This document shows positions 51,846-62,558 of a DNA stretch of 64,000 nt, piece by piece. Within the stretch, counting starts at the first letter, position 1. Each line of letters opens with the position of its first letter. The translations under genes were made by a program, and so were the position numbers. The notes beneath the pieces were generated by a model, which saw nothing but the letters and a program-made list of their open reading frames with translations, did no database searches and had not been told where the DNA came from. The stretch spans positions 558,001 to 622,000 of the forward strand of contig JBAMDO010000567.1 of the NCBI GenBank assembly GCA_037074765.1, written 5' to 3'. This DNA comes from Mansonella perstans. Lineage: Eukaryota > Nematoda > Chromadorea > Rhabditida > Onchocercidae.

Positions 51846-54800
51846 ATGGCACGGAAAAAGGAATACAACGAAGTAACTGCTGATGCAAGCAGTTCTACTA
51901 GTAACAGTGGAAAACATATCGTAAAAAATAATATGACGAATGATGCACATTGTAAAATGGAATTAGATCGATTGAATTCGACTTCGAAAAGGAAGGAGGT
52001 ATATCTTCCCATAAACGAAACTAAGCGATATCGGCATTATAACACGATTTATTCGAACTTTTGTGACTTCAAGAGTAATTTTGTTGGCTCATCGATTTCG
52101 AGAGCAGTATTTTTATTGTGGTTGATTGTTGTAATGTAAGTCAGATTTAAGTTTTCGTTATTGAACAGAAAAAGAGGAAAATTTTTCTGGTTTTTCAATC
52201 AGTATTGAAATTTTAACTTGTGTACACACTGTTGCAGACTGCATATTCAGAAGCAAGCGTACGGAATGTTTACGATGTTGCTGATTTGCGTGCACAGCTC
52301 GGGTCATTTGGTTTAACTGTTCGAGATATTCCAGGAGACGGAAATTGCCTTTTCAGGTCTCTTTCGTTTTTCATTTTTTTTACTTATATAAGTTTGATAA
52401 CATTTAGGGGACCATTCCTTTATTCGTCTGTGAGTTCTACTGTTTAAAAATTGTGTAGTTCCTGGCTGCATTTATGATTCCTCTTTGGCAGATCGAAGTT
52501 GTTTTTAAGGGCTTTGGGCGATCAGTTGGACGGTCATACAAGTAATCATCTAAAGCATCGTCTCGATACTGTTCGATATATGATAAACCATCGTGATCAT
52601 TTTGAACCATTCATCGATGTCCCTTTCGACCGTTATGGTTGGTGTTCTTTAAAAATTTTGGATGAATTTATTCTTTAAATTTAATTTTTCTTTCTGAATT
52701 TATTCTGAGGCTTTTCGGATTTATTGGTTTCATCGTTGGAAACCTGGTATTTTTCTTGGGTTTCTGTCTTGTTCGTTCTTTGGAAGCACAGCGATAATTG
52801 TACAAATGAGAATATTTTGGAACATCGAGATTTAGTTGAAATTTTTTTAATTGACCAAATTTTCTTGTCTAAAATAGAATTACGGAAATTTTACAATTTG
52901 TTCCGTTTACTGAGAACTTGCTCAGCGCTAGGATGGATTTTCATAATTTTAAGATGAATTTATGCAAGCAGTCGTAAAATGACGGTTAATCATTCAATAA
53001 TTTCAGTATAAGGGTGAACGTAATGATCGATGTTGATGTGCCGAAAAGTCTCTAAAATATGCAACTACTTTTGCGTTGATTATTAGTTATACTGTCATTT
53101 ACAGTAAATGATTTGAGTCATCCCGGTACTTATGCTGGCCAAGATGCGCTTGTAGCATTTGCACGTTTACACAAAGTGAACATCATTATACATCAACTGA
53201 ATAGACCGCTGTGGAAGATCCAAGGTTCTGAAGATTGTAATGCTTCTGAACTTCATCTTTCTTATCATAACGGTGAACATTATTCAAGCGTTCGTCGTTT
53301 CGGTGATATTGCGAATGCTCCTGCCGGAATACGCATGGTATTGAATTATTTTTTTAGACAAATTTCACTTATTGGTGCGTCTTTTATTAATGTTGATTAT
53401 CTTGCTGAGATCCTTCTTATCATAATAGTTGTAGAAAAAAGAGCTCCAGTCTAAAGAACGCCATTACTGAAATATGCAGTGATTCTTTATTTCCAAAAAA
53501 CACAGTGCTGCATGTTGAATAATGATCAGTGAGGTTGACAGTTTTGAAAATCGAGATTTTAGAATTACTTTTGTATAAAATTTATAAAGTTTATGGAAAA
53601 CAATTCTTTTTCATTGAATTTTGAGTTCTGGGCTTCATTTTTGTCCTGCCCGCTGCCTATATGTTCGGTTAGAAACTTTGTACATTCATCACAAGCAGAG
53701 GGATCATTTTTCAAAAACGTAAAACATATAGTTGTTTTCACCTATTATTTAATGCAGTCGTAAATTCCGGAACATGAAAGTATATGGCAATCCAGAAAAG
53801 TGGTGCATATGCGAATTTCATGTTTGGAAAATGGACTGAAAAGAAAAAAAAACTGATTTAATTTCTGGAACTGTAGTATGTAGTAGCATTATTGATTAGT
53901 TTTAAAAGATATTTTAATGAGGAACTGCTAGTTTCGCAATCTGGGAAAGAAGAGAATCATCATATTTTGATTTTGCAGGCTCCAACTAGTGTTCCATGTT
54001 GTGCATCGCATAGTGTGTGTACATCTACGAAACCCATCACTTCGTATGCGAATTCTGGTAATTTGCAGCAGTCTGCTGCAAATTTGCGTAAACACCATAC
54101 ATATGCTTCAAATGAGGAAACTGTTCGCACATATTTGTATGGGAAAGACGAATTCACTACTTTGGTTCATGAAGTACATTTCATTAACATTTAGAAGAGA
54201 TGCATCCTTTGGTTAATTTCACTAACACATGTTTTGTAAATTTTACACAAATGTTGCGATTTTGGACAGAACTTTATATATAAAATGCCGATATAATCCA
54301 TTAGATTGGAACATCAAATTAATTATTTAATTTCATGTCTGTCTTTACATTTTGCACTTTCATTAATGTATATTCCTGAAGTTTTACTGAGCTTTTGTGT
54401 CATGAGAATAATATCATTGCTGTATCTTTAATCAGGTGATGAATCGTACTGGATGTGGTGATGCTACCTTAGCTACAGAGGCTCTGATAGAAAATTCAGG
54501 AGATTTGGATCAAGCCGTTGATTACCTGTTATCAGTCGCATTATTTGTTGCTGCTGGCGATGATGGAAATTTTTCCAAATCAATAAACCAAATGGAAATA
54601 GCAGGCAAATTCTACTATTTTCTGTTTGGATTCTTGGTTAAAAAAATTTTTTTTTAACTACACGATTGCGAAGTTTACATAGAATCGGATAGGAAAAAGT
54701 ATTGAATAAGACTTTTATGCCGCTTTTGACTTGCAAAATTTGTAGTACAGGTATTCCTGTTGTTCCTATTCAAAATATGTCAAATTTTCTGGAAAAAATT

Positions 54801-55623
54801 CAATAGAGAAAATAATCCAAACATCACTGAGGTAATATAGCGTTAGGAAACATTTCTGAAATCCTTTTTTGAAGAAAATCTGTTTTCCATTTCAAGAATT
54901 CTTCCTCTGTGTGACAAACTAACAATTTGACATATTATATGCTGCCGTTATATTTTTTTACATTTTAGAACACAGAATATTAAAAGGCCGAAACACTGAC
55001 GATGTTGAGAGGCATCATAATTTACCGGCTTGTCCAAGTCGTGCTGGTACTGAGGTATTTTTCGTTATTTTCATGTAGTTGGAATTTTTGAATTATTTCT
55101 ATTTGTAGAAAAGAGCTTGAGCTACAGAGCCTGAATGCATACTTTTTAGTCAGTATTCTTTTTTCCGGATAAGTCACTAAAATTGGCATTCAGCCAGTTC
55201 CAGCGTTACTTAGCATGTCAGTGGGTTAGGGGATCCACATTTGCTTTCAATAACTTGTGAAAGAGGTGGTAAGAGGGAGCGCGAGTGATATGAAAGTATT
55301 ATCAGAAACCGGTTTTCGGGCTAAATCATGTCTTCGTTTTCTAAATCTTATTTTGTAGTCGAAGTTGCAGGTGACGAAATTTTTGCAAAAAATATTTGTT
55401 ACTTTCCTTTGGATTATTATATCTTCTCCCACCCATAATCTTTAGAAAGCGTGATGGTTCAATTCGAGATTGTTGAAAAAACCTGAGAATGTTTGTTAAT
55501 CCTTGAATATTTTAGTTGATAGTTTCGGAACAAGAGGAGAAACAGAGGCGAAAAGAAGGTGATGATAATATGTCCGAGGAGCATTTAAACAAGCAAGGCG
55601 ATCTTCGTTTTTTGACACTGTAA
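51846..55623 (+). CDS. otud-3: OTU-domain deubiquitinase, OTUD3 type, 8 exons
   Basis: Exons: 51846-51998, 52238-52356, 52510-52637, 53105-53337, 53979-54173, 54436-54604, 54969-55054, 55516-55623; about 396 aa, human OTUD3 being 398. The OTU cysteine-protease domain (residues ~60-190) removes ubiquitin from substrates. It shows the catalytic loop [20 protein letters not shown] (Asp, Cys), NHLKHRLDTVRYMI, HPGTYAGQDALVAFAR, IIIHQLNRPLWKIQG and the catalytic His in GEHYSSVRR. A UBA-like segment follows (VMNRTGCGDATLATEALIEN, residues ~277-315), then a charged tail rich in Glu/Lys/Arg. Exon 3 uses a TTTTTAAG acceptor, chosen because it restores CLFRALGDQ without extra residues. Exon 6 must end at a GC donor to keep phase. 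The exon 1 donor (GAG/GTATAT) is the least certain; a donor at GCA/GTATTT near 52110 is also in phase. The intact catalytic residues suggest an active enzyme. Confidence 0.93.
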
Positions 55624-56171
55624 AATATTTGTGCTGTTAATATTTTGCCGTTCTTTCAGTACATTCTCTCTGAATAGTTTATTGCAATTTTTGATCTAAT
55701 GAAAATCTTTCAGTTTCATTGGATTGTGATTCATAAATAACATGATTACAGTGTTTAGTATTTAGTATGATATATTGATAATGGATACTTGGGCTCAGCA
55801 TTTCATTGTTATCTCACTGATATAAAAACATAAACGTACGGTTTTCCCATTAATTTATGATATTAGAATTTTATCGAAATACTTTTGACATATGTCTTTG
55901 CACAATTTGCATGCCAGCGTTAATTCCTTTCAGTCATAGAAATTCAGCGGGAAAAACGCTTATTTTACTGATCGCTTAATCGATAAAATGTTTTGAACAT
56001 CTTGATGAGATTTGGAATTACTTACAAATTGTTCTAATTACCTGATAGTTAACAGTTAAGAATTTTTCCTTTTTCAAATTAATTTCTTGTACCATGATAG
56101 TATCGCAACCGGTTTACGAATATTGGGTAATGACGCTGAACTATTGTCACAAAAATATCTGTACCCGCTTC

Positions 56172-56177
56172 AATAAA
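56172..56177 (+). terminator. Candidate poly(A) signal of the OTUD3 gene
   Basis: AATAAA about 550 bases after the stop, the first canonical hexamer I noticed. Its use is not certain in such AT-rich DNA. Confidence 0.25.
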
Positions 56178-56394
56178 TATATTATTCTCCAGCAAAAAGT
56201 TTTTAACTTTTCAAATAAAATTTTATCATACTATTCATTATACAATAGATGTAACTAAAATTTTCTGTACATTTTATCCATATTTATGTGTTACTGCTAT
56301 TAGAATCTGAATGTGCTCAGATGTGAGTTATGTTTTAGTATAATCAGTTAATAAATTCTTATGGAACTAGTTATTTCATGTTTAGAGAACTTTG

Positions 56395-56945
56395 TTGATG
56401 TGATGATAAGAAGGGCAAGGAAGAATCTGGAATATCTCACCGAGGTGAGCTCCTGAAGTCTCCGGTAAGAGAGACTGTTCGGAATCTGGAATATCTCACC
56501 CGAGATGAGCTTCTGAAGTCTCGGGTGAGGGAGACTGCTCAGAATCTGGAACATCGAGGTGAGCTTCTGAAGTCTGCGGTGAGATACACTGTTCAGAATC
56601 TGGAATATCTCACCGAGGTGAGCTCCTGAAGTCTCCCGTGAGACATACTGTTCAGAATCTGAAATCTCATCGAGGGAGCATTGAAGTCTCCGGTGAAAAA
56701 GACTGTTCAGAATCTGGAAATCTCATCCAGGTGAGCTTCTGAAATCTCCAGTGAGATAGACTGTTCAGAATCTGAAACATCTCACTCGAGGTAAGTTCCT
56801 GAAGTCTCTGGTGAGGTAGATTATTCAGAGTCTGGAATCTCATCGAGATGAGCATTGATGAAGTCTCCGATGAGATAGACTGTTCAGAATCTGGAATATC
56901 TTCTCCAAGATGAGCTCCTGAAATCTCGGATGAGAGAGAGACTAT
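56395..56945. repeat. ~60-bp minisatellite with internal palindromes (~9 copies)
   Basis: Each unit carries CTGTTCAGAATCTGGAATAT, then CTCACC-GA-GGTGAG (an inverted repeat in the best copies), then CTCCTGAAGTCTC and GGTGAGA-type ends. Copies are 54-60 bp and diverged. Because the period is near a multiple of three, open frames rich in Leu/Gln/Ser appear on the minus strand; I treat them as artefacts. Confidence 0.9.
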
Positions 56946-57084
56946 TCTACTTGTTTATATTATAGAAGATCCCTATTGTAAAAGAATGCCTCTCAAATGA
57001 TTTCTATCTTTTCCTTTATTACTTTTGTAAATTTCATTTGCACGCACTATTTGCAATGTATCAATTAAAAGTTTTGCATTGAGG

Positions 57085-57270
57085 GAGGGGTTTACGTGAC
57101 TCGCTCGCACAATTGCAAGCTCCCTCAGGTTAACTTGCATACCCCGCCCCGCCCCGTATACATTGCCCCACCTCTCAATGATTGCTTGTCACTCAGTTGC
57201 TGGTTGCATTCATCAGTTGCAGTTCGACGAGTTCAGTGCTCTGATTACGTGCGCCTTTGTGGTAACTTTG
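57085..57270. promoter_or_regulatory. GC-rich island with GC boxes, possible promoter
   Basis: A sharp rise in GC content against a very AT-rich background, with ACCCCGCCCCGCCCCGT at about 57140 (overlapping GC boxes, Sp1/KLF type), a nearby CCCCACC, and GAGGGAGGGG just upstream. It could be the promoter of the acidic-protein gene 3.5 kb downstream, through an untranslated first exon, or of an unannotated RNA. No TATA box or start site can be assigned. Confidence 0.3.
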
Positions 57271-57474
57271 TGCGTGCTATTTACTATTTGCACATAAGTG
57301 TACGTGCATTTTCTATAGTATGAAGAATGCACGTATACGGACACTTGCATTTTGTGCTGTGCAAATATGAGTGTGCAATGCACTTAAATATATGTATGTA
57401 TGCCATTATATTTGTGTATGTATGTATATATCTATAATAAGTATGCGGCCTGATATAACTCAAAATGCTACGAT

Positions 57475-57568
57475 AGCATCTCTCTCTCTTTCCCCCTTTC
57501 TCTCTCCCTCTCTCTTTCCCTCTTTTCCTCTCTCCCTCTCTTTCTCCCTCTCTCTCTCTCTCTCTCTG
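57475..57568. repeat. CT-rich simple repeat
   Basis: (CT)n with CCC and TTT interruptions, about 90 bases of pure pyrimidine on the plus strand. Confidence 0.9.
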
Positions 57569-58903
57569 ATCGATATGATGGCTCTTAACCCAACTGTTTC
57601 ATTGCCAATCCATCTATCATTCATCTAAATTCTTTTTCTCTGTGCAATGGACTGCTTGCAAAGACGCGTCGCTTCCCTTTTCTCTTCTTTCCTTCTCTTT
57701 TCATTCTATTAAGAATTATTGATTGACTTTGTTAGGCCGTGATTTGTTTGGATATCGTCCAACATATTTTATTCATCTCTCATATTGAAAGGGCCTAAGC
57801 GTAACGACGAGGCGTTTCTCTTTTCTTTGCTTATATTTCATTTGAAGTTTAATAGGTAATTGTTATTAGAGTTAGTGCTATTAAGTTTTGTTTTTAGCGG
57901 GAATGTAATTTTAAGGCTTTGCAACTATTATATCTTGCAAAATTGCACGTACATGTCCAATTTGCCATGCACAAAGTTTGAATGGAATTCCCGCCTTTTT
58001 CCGGAACCTGCCAGCCATACATTTGCAATCACTTATAACATTTGTTTATAGATTAACTACACCTTATACCTGTCTTTCACACCAAGAAGTCATGAATCTT
58101 GTTGAATTTATGTTGATATTTTTCATAAAACTTCCAGAAATACTTTGAGAAAATTGTTTCCTCCGTTTTGCGTTTAATCCCATAAGTATATCCTTAACAA
58201 TATTTCATTCTTTCATCTAGCGTTTTTGAAGCGAAGTTAAATGTTTTGGCAAATTGCCGAGTAAATAAGATTCTGGATTATCCGTTACTCGATTCGATTT
58301 CAATTTAGCATAGAAATTTTACCTCAGTTTGCTTTTTTGTTCTCAAATTTCGATTAGCACAATGATGGAATTAAGTCCTTATAAGTGAGCAATAAACTTT
58401 TCTCGGCTTTAATTCTTCCCGTAGTATTGTAGTTTTTTTTAGTGCTAATAGAACTTTTTGCGACATCTTATATTTCATTTTCAAACTCAGTCTCATCTTC
58501 CCTAAACATTATTCTGTTGTTGATTAGTGAAATCTGTGACATTTCTATTGATTAATGAAACGTGTTTACTATCATAGCCTGAGATTAAAAGTTAAGCCTA
58601 AGTCTGATTTATGCTTTGCTATCTTCCTTACCAATCAGGGAATTGTTTTCACTGTTGATTTTGTTTTCCTCTACTATGATTTTTCAGTCTCTTCTATTAT
58701 TCTTTCATATTAACAAACAAAGAGTCAGCTGTTTTTTTTGCAATCTCTTTTCACTTTTAAATGCTGCCAATATGCCAATGAAATTCATTTAAAAGTCGCT
58801 TAACATAGTTCATAGTTCATTTTTTGAATTATACTTTGCCGCTTAGTTAAGTTGTTAATAATCAAAGTGATATGTGTAATGTTTTCAAAAGAAATAGGAA
58901 TGT

Positions 58904-59090
<187 letters not shown>

Positions 59091-59370
59091 ATAACTGAAT
59101 GGGAATCATTATGATTGTCATGCTGGATAGGATGTGTGATAGATATACTGTAAATTATGAGTTATTGATTCATCCTTTGCCCTTCATTTTCGAAATCTAA
59201 AATTGAAAAGGCTGGCTGGCTGGGTGTATGGATTTCCTGGGCAAGGATGTGAAGATAGGTATAGTGATCATCTTAGATTATTGTGTTGGTGATGGTGACA
59301 GTATTGGTGACGGTAATTGATGAAGAGGATTATAGAAAAGAGGGAATGAGTGTGCTGTTGCTGATGTTTG

Positions 59371-59588
59371 CTCTGATCTTTGTCCCTCTTGTTACTTAAT
59401 GCTAACTCAAGTTGTTCTGACCATCATCCCTCATTCTTATTTAATGTTAACGCTGTTTGTCCCAATCTCTATCCCTCTTCTTATTTAATGCTAACTCAAA
59501 TTGCTCTGACCATCGTCCCTCTTCTTACTTAATGCTAACTCAAATTGCTCTGACCATCGTCCCTCTTCTTATTTAATGCTAACTCATC
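59371..59588. repeat. 44-bp tandem repeat (~5 copies)
   Basis: The unit begins CTCTGACCATCGTCCCTC and continues TTCTTATTTAATGCTAACTC. The 3' copies are almost identical and the 5' copies diverged, suggesting directional expansion. Confidence 0.9.
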
Positions 59589-59698
59589 AGAGGTATTTGT
59601 TCGCAGAGGGACAACTAGTGCTGAAGCACGGCCGGTGATTACGGCGCATAGCATAGGGGTGTATCATCATTTCATAATGCATTGTGGCAATGGTACAC

Positions 59699-59742
59699 AG
59701 ATACACACATACACAGACACACACAGACAGACAGACAGACAC
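59699..59742. repeat. CACA / GACA simple repeat
   Basis: ACACAT and CACAGACA units run into (ACAG)n and then CACACA. Confidence 0.85.
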
Positions 59743-60575
59743 ACATTCTGCTCACATTCTATTTTTCGATATCTCAATACTGGGGAATTAAGATGTGATC
59801 TCTTCAAATATTGCTTGGCTTTGGTCGGTCGAATAATAGCATAATGATAATGGGTTAGTTGAAGAGAAGAGAAGAGGAGTAGATGCCATAGCAAGCAATT
59901 CGATATAGAAGTGATTGGGAATAATTTGGAGAGACAGATTGTTAGAGAGGAAAAGTCACTAGGGATGAGTAGGGGTGCAGAGAAAAAGAGTGAGTGAGGT
60001 TGTGATTTTGGCGGTAATGATGAAAATTTTATGGTCACTGCAGGAGGGAAGGAAGGAAGTGGTATGTTGTTGGCAAAGTGCCATTAGGTTGAACCGAACT
60101 ATTAATTGTGCCGCCGCATCTGTGCGAAGATTGCACGAAGCATTATTTCTACTTTTTCACATTCAAACATTATTATTGTACACCATATCTCTCTCTTAGG
60201 TTGACATCAATGAAAACTCGAGCAATACACGGCATTCGGCACTGCGCGAGCACTGTGCAATGTGTGCATAAATGTGTATATATGTATGTATGTGTGTGTG
60301 TGTGTATGTGTGTGCGTGTGTATGCCAAAGTTATGTGCATACTGAATATTGTAGTATTGAATGTAGTAGTGAGATATGCACGTACGATCAGAATAATCAT
60401 GTAATTATGAGCCATACTATTTTGTTATCCCTAAAAATTGATAGATTCTTTTTAGAAACTTTAATATATTTATTCTGAAATTGTGAAATAATCATTGCAA
60501 ATTTCTTATTGATAATTATAGTTACGTGTGATTTATTTTATTGTTATTAATTGATTTAATTTAATAGAAATTATC

Positions 60576-60587
60576 ATTTTATTGCAG
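60576..60587 (+). promoter_or_regulatory. Splice acceptor upstream of the acidic-protein ATG
   Basis: CATTTTATTGCAG ends at 60587, 88 bases before the start codon. It is either a trans-splice acceptor or the end of a 5'UTR intron, which would link the gene to an upstream non-coding exon. Confidence 0.4.
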
Positions 60588-60674
60588 ATTTTATTTATAC
60601 TTGAGCACTGCCTTAGTAGTGTAATCTGAAAATCTAAAATCAAAGAAGACAGCAATCAAAAAAAAAGTAAAAAA

Positions 60675-61542
60675 ATGAGTGCAGTTGACGAGCGAGTCGC
60701 TGAAAAAAGGAAATTGGAAGAGAAGGATACTGAGAATGGTGTGGCTGTTAAAGGAGCCAAAATTGAGAATGGAATTGTTGCGGTAAGGTTTCTTTTTTTT
60801 TTTTTTTTTCAATTTCAAGCAATTTTCACATTGCTAACAGCTCTATTTCAATTCATTTAAGGCATCGAAGCACATAAGTTTAATTAAACTGCAACAACTT
60901 GATGGATAATTGTGATCACATTGTTCATTGTGAAAAGTGACTAACTAGATAATCAGCAAAGAGAATTCTAGAATATTGAACTGACCACAAACATTATCTA
61001 TTTCCGTAGCAACTTTAACATTAACAATGCGGTGTTTTTTCTATCAGTATTTTTCAATTTGTTTAGTGGTTATGGTGTTATAAAGTTGCTAGCGCTGTCA
61101 TTTTCAGGCAGCAGGTGATGCACAGGTCAGGGATTTGAAAGCAGACAAGAATACCTCCCTAAAAGGTTTTCTTACGTGTTCTTTTTAGGCAATCACTTTA
61201 TGGGGTGCAATTTTTAGACTTAAGCTTCACAGATTGTGGAAGTATGAAAAGTTAGATTGACTTAAAGAAATTTCAGAAAATAGAGAGAAAGCAGCAAATG
61301 AAAGTCATGATGACGAACATGAAGAGGACGGTGAAGAAACAGCAGATGGTGAAGAGGGTGTGGAAGAATCGAGCGGTGGTGAAGATGATGAAAGTTTAGG
61401 TGATGAGGAAGATGGAGGTAGCGAAGACGATGAGGCAAGCATTGGATCTGAGGAAAGTGATGGCCAAGGCGATGGTGATGGGGGTGATTTTGGGGATGAT
61501 GACGATGTGGAAGGTGAAGAAGGTGGTGAAAGCGAAGAGTGA
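60675..61542 (+). CDS. Prothymosin/parathymosin-like acidic nuclear protein, 3 exons
   Basis: Exons: 60675-60782, 61108-61165, 61277-61542, in phase, 143 aa. The ATG follows AAAAAA (MSAVDERVAEKRKLEEKD). The first 36 residues are mixed and carry a KRK cluster that may be a nuclear-localisation signal. Exon 2 gives AAGDAQVRDLKADKNTSLK, comparable in place and character to the 'KDLKEKK' part of prothymosin. From about residue 58 the protein is almost only Glu, Asp, Gly and Ser (EDDESLGDEEDGGSEDDEAS, GDFGDDDDVEGEEGGESEE). It should be disordered, without Cys or Trp. Such proteins are nuclear and bind basic partners such as linker histones. Acidic composition alone is weak evidence of homology, so a generic acidic nuclear protein is the alternative. 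An exon 2 ending at CAG/GTCAGG (61125) is also in acceptable phase-0 form but would not fit exon 3. Confidence 0.75.
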
Positions 61543-61961
61543 AGATTATAGTAATGTTGATACCTATTGCGAATTCTATTTGCCGTTTTTTGTCGTCCGT
61601 TTTTTTATCCTGATCTTACCATTTATGGAAGGGCTGTTCTGCTGCCAAGGTATCAGTTTGTGGATTGATGATACTTGTAAGTTTTCGGGCTCTACGCTTT
61701 GTGACTTAACACATGGAAAAAAACTCAATTTTCGCTTACACATTCTTCGTTTTTTAGTAAATTTAGGAAAGTTTTCATTAATTGTGCTTTTATAGTTCCA
61801 CAAATTGGTTTCCGTGTGTTGTGAATTGCTCCTCACAAACTGTTTTCTTTGAAAAAATTTTAGCTGTTATAGTTTTGTTTTGTTTTTTCTATTTATGATG
61901 GTGTTCGTCGTAAAGTTTATTTAAATACCTAAATATTGGAGAGCTTATCCCTCACAAAAAA

Positions 61962-61967
61962 AATAAA
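61962..61967 (+). terminator. Candidate poly(A) signal of the acidic-protein gene
   Basis: AATAAA within CACAAAAAAAATAAACGG, 420 bases after the stop, implying a 3'UTR of about 435-445 bases. Confidence 0.45.
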
Positions 61968-62449
61968 CGGATAAATTTTATATGCCCAGCTGCATCTGCG
62001 TTTCTTCATGAAAGTGTGGTGACTGGGATTTCCGTTTTATTTTTAAGAAATCGTTGTTATTGTTTTTTTTTTTTTTTTTTTTTCCTGGTTTATTTTTTCA
62101 TTTATATTTTTAGATGAAATGTTGATTGCACTTTTATTCCTTCCCTTATTTCCCGTTTCTTCTTTCTCTTAATAGTTCAGAATTGTTTTACGAGGAAAAT
62201 CAAATCAATCTGTTTATTTTATCCATAACAATTGTATATGTACTTCATTCTGTCTGTTGAATTTTTGGAAGGTGCAGTACATCACTCTTATTAGTATTAT
62301 GCACTTAATGAGTTCAGGAAGGGATCTATTCATTGAATGCTGAACTTTGTTCCGAATTTCATTTTTTTTTTTTTTTTAAACTGATTGATAGTAATTAATT
62401 TTTGATTTCGTTTGCACCGTTCGTATATGTATATGCGACTAATTGCAAA

Positions 62450-62558
62450 CACACACACACACACAACACACACACACACATACATACATACATACATACA
62501 TACGTGCATACACGCATATACACGCGCACATTACACACACACACGCGCACACACGCGT
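62450..62558. repeat. CA / CATA compound microsatellite
   Basis: (CA)n, then (CATA)n, then CACGCG-type units. It accounts for His/Thr-rich frames here. Confidence 0.9.

Noticed and set aside
52497..52509. OTUD3 exon 3 acceptor at TTTGGCAG (about 52491)
   Set aside because: It would insert five extra residues into the catalytic loop; the acceptor 18 bases downstream (TTTTTAAG) restores the conserved CLFRALGDQ.
56348..56855. Minus-strand Leu/Gln/Ser repeat frames
   Set aside because: They come from the ~60-bp minisatellite, whose period is near a multiple of three; the frames break between copies and no start or splice support exists.
59667..60038. 123-codon minus-strand frame
   Set aside because: It is low in complexity (Ser/Leu/Pro then Cys/Val from a GACA/CA repeat) with no family resemblance.
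60860..60910. Alternative second exon of the acidic protein starting GCATCGAAG
   Set aside because: An AG exists after CATTTA, but this exon runs into a stop after about 15 codons, whereas the exon at 61108 keeps the frame into the acidic tail.
61400..61795. 131-codon plus-strand frame rich in Met/Lys/Val
   Set aside because: Its first half is the shifted frame of the acidic protein exon and its second half is 3'UTR; no domain is recognisable.
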